Origin: Saccoglossus kowalevskii
Taxonomy: Eukaryota > Hemichordata > Enteropneusta > Harrimaniidae
Direction: 5' to 3'
Assembly (NCBI RefSeq): GCF_000003605.2
Contig: NW_003151255.1
Coordinates: forward strand, 130,087-153,466
DNA length: 23,380 nucleotides
Numbering within the stretch: the stretch's first letter is position 1; every line of letters starts with the position of its first letter. Below, piece after piece: positions 21,856 to 23,380 of the stretch. The translations under genes and the position numbers were made by a program. The notes beneath the pieces were generated by a model, which had not been told where the DNA came from, ran no database searches, and saw nothing but the letters and a program-made list of their open reading frames with translations.

Positions 21856-22363
21856 TAAATTAATATGATTCAGACAGTGAAAAGGATAATCAAATGATTA
21901 TGATTCAAGATAAAGATATAAATCAGCAACTGAACATCACTAAACAAATAAAATATAATCCATTAGACGAAAATATTATATCAATTGAACAACAACACAT
22001 GATCAATTAAATGAACATGATTCAGCAAACCGATAAACTCAGCAAAGGAACATGATCCAGGAAATGAATTTGGTTCAGGTAATGAACATGATTCAGAAAA
22101 TGAACAGTGTTCAGCAAACTTGAAATGACCGTGATCGATCAAATGCACATTTTCCATCAAATGTACATGATTGAGAAAATAAACACGGTTAGCAAAAGAG
22201 CACAATTCAATAAATGAATGCGGTTCACCGTTGACTAAAGGAACACAACCAGCCATGATCCAGGAAATGAACATGATTGAGCAATTGAACATGATTCAGC
22301 ATAATTATGAACCTGATTCAGGAAATGGATATTTTTCAAGAAATGAACATTATTCAGAAAATA
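21856..22363. repeat. Degenerate 18-bp minisatellite (unit around AAATGAACATGATTCAGC)
   Basis: The core AAATGAACATGATTCAG recurs with a spacing of 18 bases in the best copies (for example from 22265 to 22300), and with 17-22 bases elsewhere. The left part (21856-21960) is very decayed. Since 18 is a multiple of three, open frames exist on both strands: minus 22292-21981 (103 codons, with repeats such as HVHLI and SCSF) and plus 22231-22428. Both read as six-residue repeats and are best explained by the repeat itself, not by a gene. Confidence 0.8.
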
Positions 22364-23137
22364 ATATGGCCCCTTTAAGCAGACACCATTGCCTGTCACC
22401 TTCTTTTTTAACAATCGGGGTGTCGTAAATACATTTAAAATTGGGTTTAATGTCCGTGGGTATACTGAGAATGTATATCAAATGAATTAATTAGAAGTTT
22501 GTAAATATAAATATAGACATACATACTTATCTTCATTTTCAGAGCTGATATACAATGTATAATTGTATCGAGTGGTGTCAGAAGATGGCAGCTGTTTCTT
22601 CATGGAAGTAGTCCAGGCAGGGCAAGTCCGGGAAACATGATTAAATTCCATTGTGTAAATAGTTCGATTTTGCGCTTAAGAACGCGAATATAGTGTATGG
22701 GAATTTGAGATAACAGCGACGTTATTTCAGATTCATAATATCAATAATTCTCGTTACTCCAGCAATAGCAGTGATCTACAGAAAATGGTTGATTGGTGGA
22801 GGGGTTTAGAATCATCGGGTTTTTATAAATATGCTCTTTAAAGTATTCATGAATTTAGGATGTTTAGAAGCTCGTTCGACTGTAACATTCAGAATGTGAT
22901 CGAGGTTGTCAAAACTGTACAGATAAGTTGTTTATTGTAGTTTGGGAGCCCGTATTATACAAAAAAGTAATCTATAACATAGAAGCTTGGATGATCAAGG
23001 CCAGAGTAGAGGTTGTGTTGAAGATGAAGATTTAATCCTGGATTCAATGTGAATGAGCCCGAGCCCGCCCTCTATCTGAGGTTGGTAGATTATTTCACGA
23101 GCCACCCAGTGTTTACCTTACCACATAAAGTCGTTGG
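22364..23137. other. Non-coding stretch; nothing recognised
   Basis: AT-rich DNA without long frames, repeats or RNA-gene signatures that I could detect. Confidence 0.6.
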
Positions 23138-23380
23138 ATGTTGTTTGCAGTGATTCGATCAGATTATCAGGGGCGACATAGAAATAAGGCGATGCCACAC
23201 TTTGGATGTTCAGAGCTGGTTAAAGAACAGTACCCGACCACGGTAAGAAAGTGCATTCGCAAATTGAACCCAGTGTTGCAGTTTGCTGTCAATTTTAGTA
23301 AAAATATCATTCCAATTGTTTTGGCTGAATGTTTTGTTGTTCCCAATAAATTTACCCAGAATGCTAATGTTCCATTTCAT
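23138..23380 (+). CDS. Open frame running off the right edge, unrecognised
   Basis: From an ATG at 23138-23140 the plus strand stays open for 81 codons to the last base of the window, with no stop; the frame opens after a TAA just upstream of it. Inside it, a TTTGCAG acceptor-like site (AG at 23149-23150) and an ACG|GTAAGA donor-like site (GT at 23241-23242) would define a 91-base internal exon. The encoded stretch includes PHFGCSELVKEQYPTT before that donor and a hydrophobic SKNIIPIVLAECFVV beyond it. I recognise no family. It may be a real exon, or a chance frame lengthened by the window edge. Confidence 0.2.
   Translation, partial: MLFAVIRSDYQGRHRNKAMPHFGCSELVKEQYPTTVRKCIRKLNPVLQFAVNFSKNIIPIVLAECFVVPNKFTQNANVPFH

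Overview
The window looks like nuclear DNA of an invertebrate animal. It is AT-rich, with long introns that have consensus splice sites, minisatellite and microsatellite tracts, and one clearly recognisable metazoan-specific gene. No bacterial-style operon, rRNA, tRNA or CRISPR array was found. I cannot name the species; a lophotrochozoan or non-vertebrate deuterostome is only a guess.

The confident gene is a nuclear hormone receptor on the minus strand, entering from the right and leaving the window on the left. Three coding exons join in frame. The DNA-binding-domain exon is 6593-6360, the A-box/hinge exon is 3049-2636, and the first ligand-binding-domain exon is 1198-873. A very small first coding exon holding only ATG plus one base (9347-9344) fits the reading phase, the Kozak context and a GTATGT donor, so the best model starts there and encodes 326 residues before the last donor at 872-871. 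The DBD sequence ([17 protein letters not shown]) and the AVQEERGPR extension place it in the NR2E group, closest in my recollection to the HR83/NR2E5-NR2E6 type rather than to TLX or PNR. The remaining ligand-binding helices, AF-2, the stop codon and the 3' UTR should lie left of position 1.

Intron 2 (6359-3050) contains a degenerate 60-bp tandem array with alternating subtypes (about 4549-5461), interrupted by a roughly 260-bp GC-rich foreign segment. Intron 1 (9343-6594) contains a GC3-rich stretch on the opposite strand that could be a terminal exon of another gene. Upstream of the presumed first exon, at 9660-9785, are ETS-like and CCAAT-like motifs that could belong to the promoter.

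The right half (about 9.8-23.4 kb) has no gene I recognise. It holds a CpG-rich block at 10.56-10.80 kb, an Asp/Glu-type trinucleotide repeat at 12.9 kb, an A24 tract at 17.17 kb, a run of unrecognised plus-strand ORFs at 17.3-18.4 kb, a 51-codon ORF at 19.3 kb, an 18-bp minisatellite at 21.86-22.36 kb, and an ORF still open at the right edge (23138-23380). Most of this half looks like intergenic or long-intron DNA.
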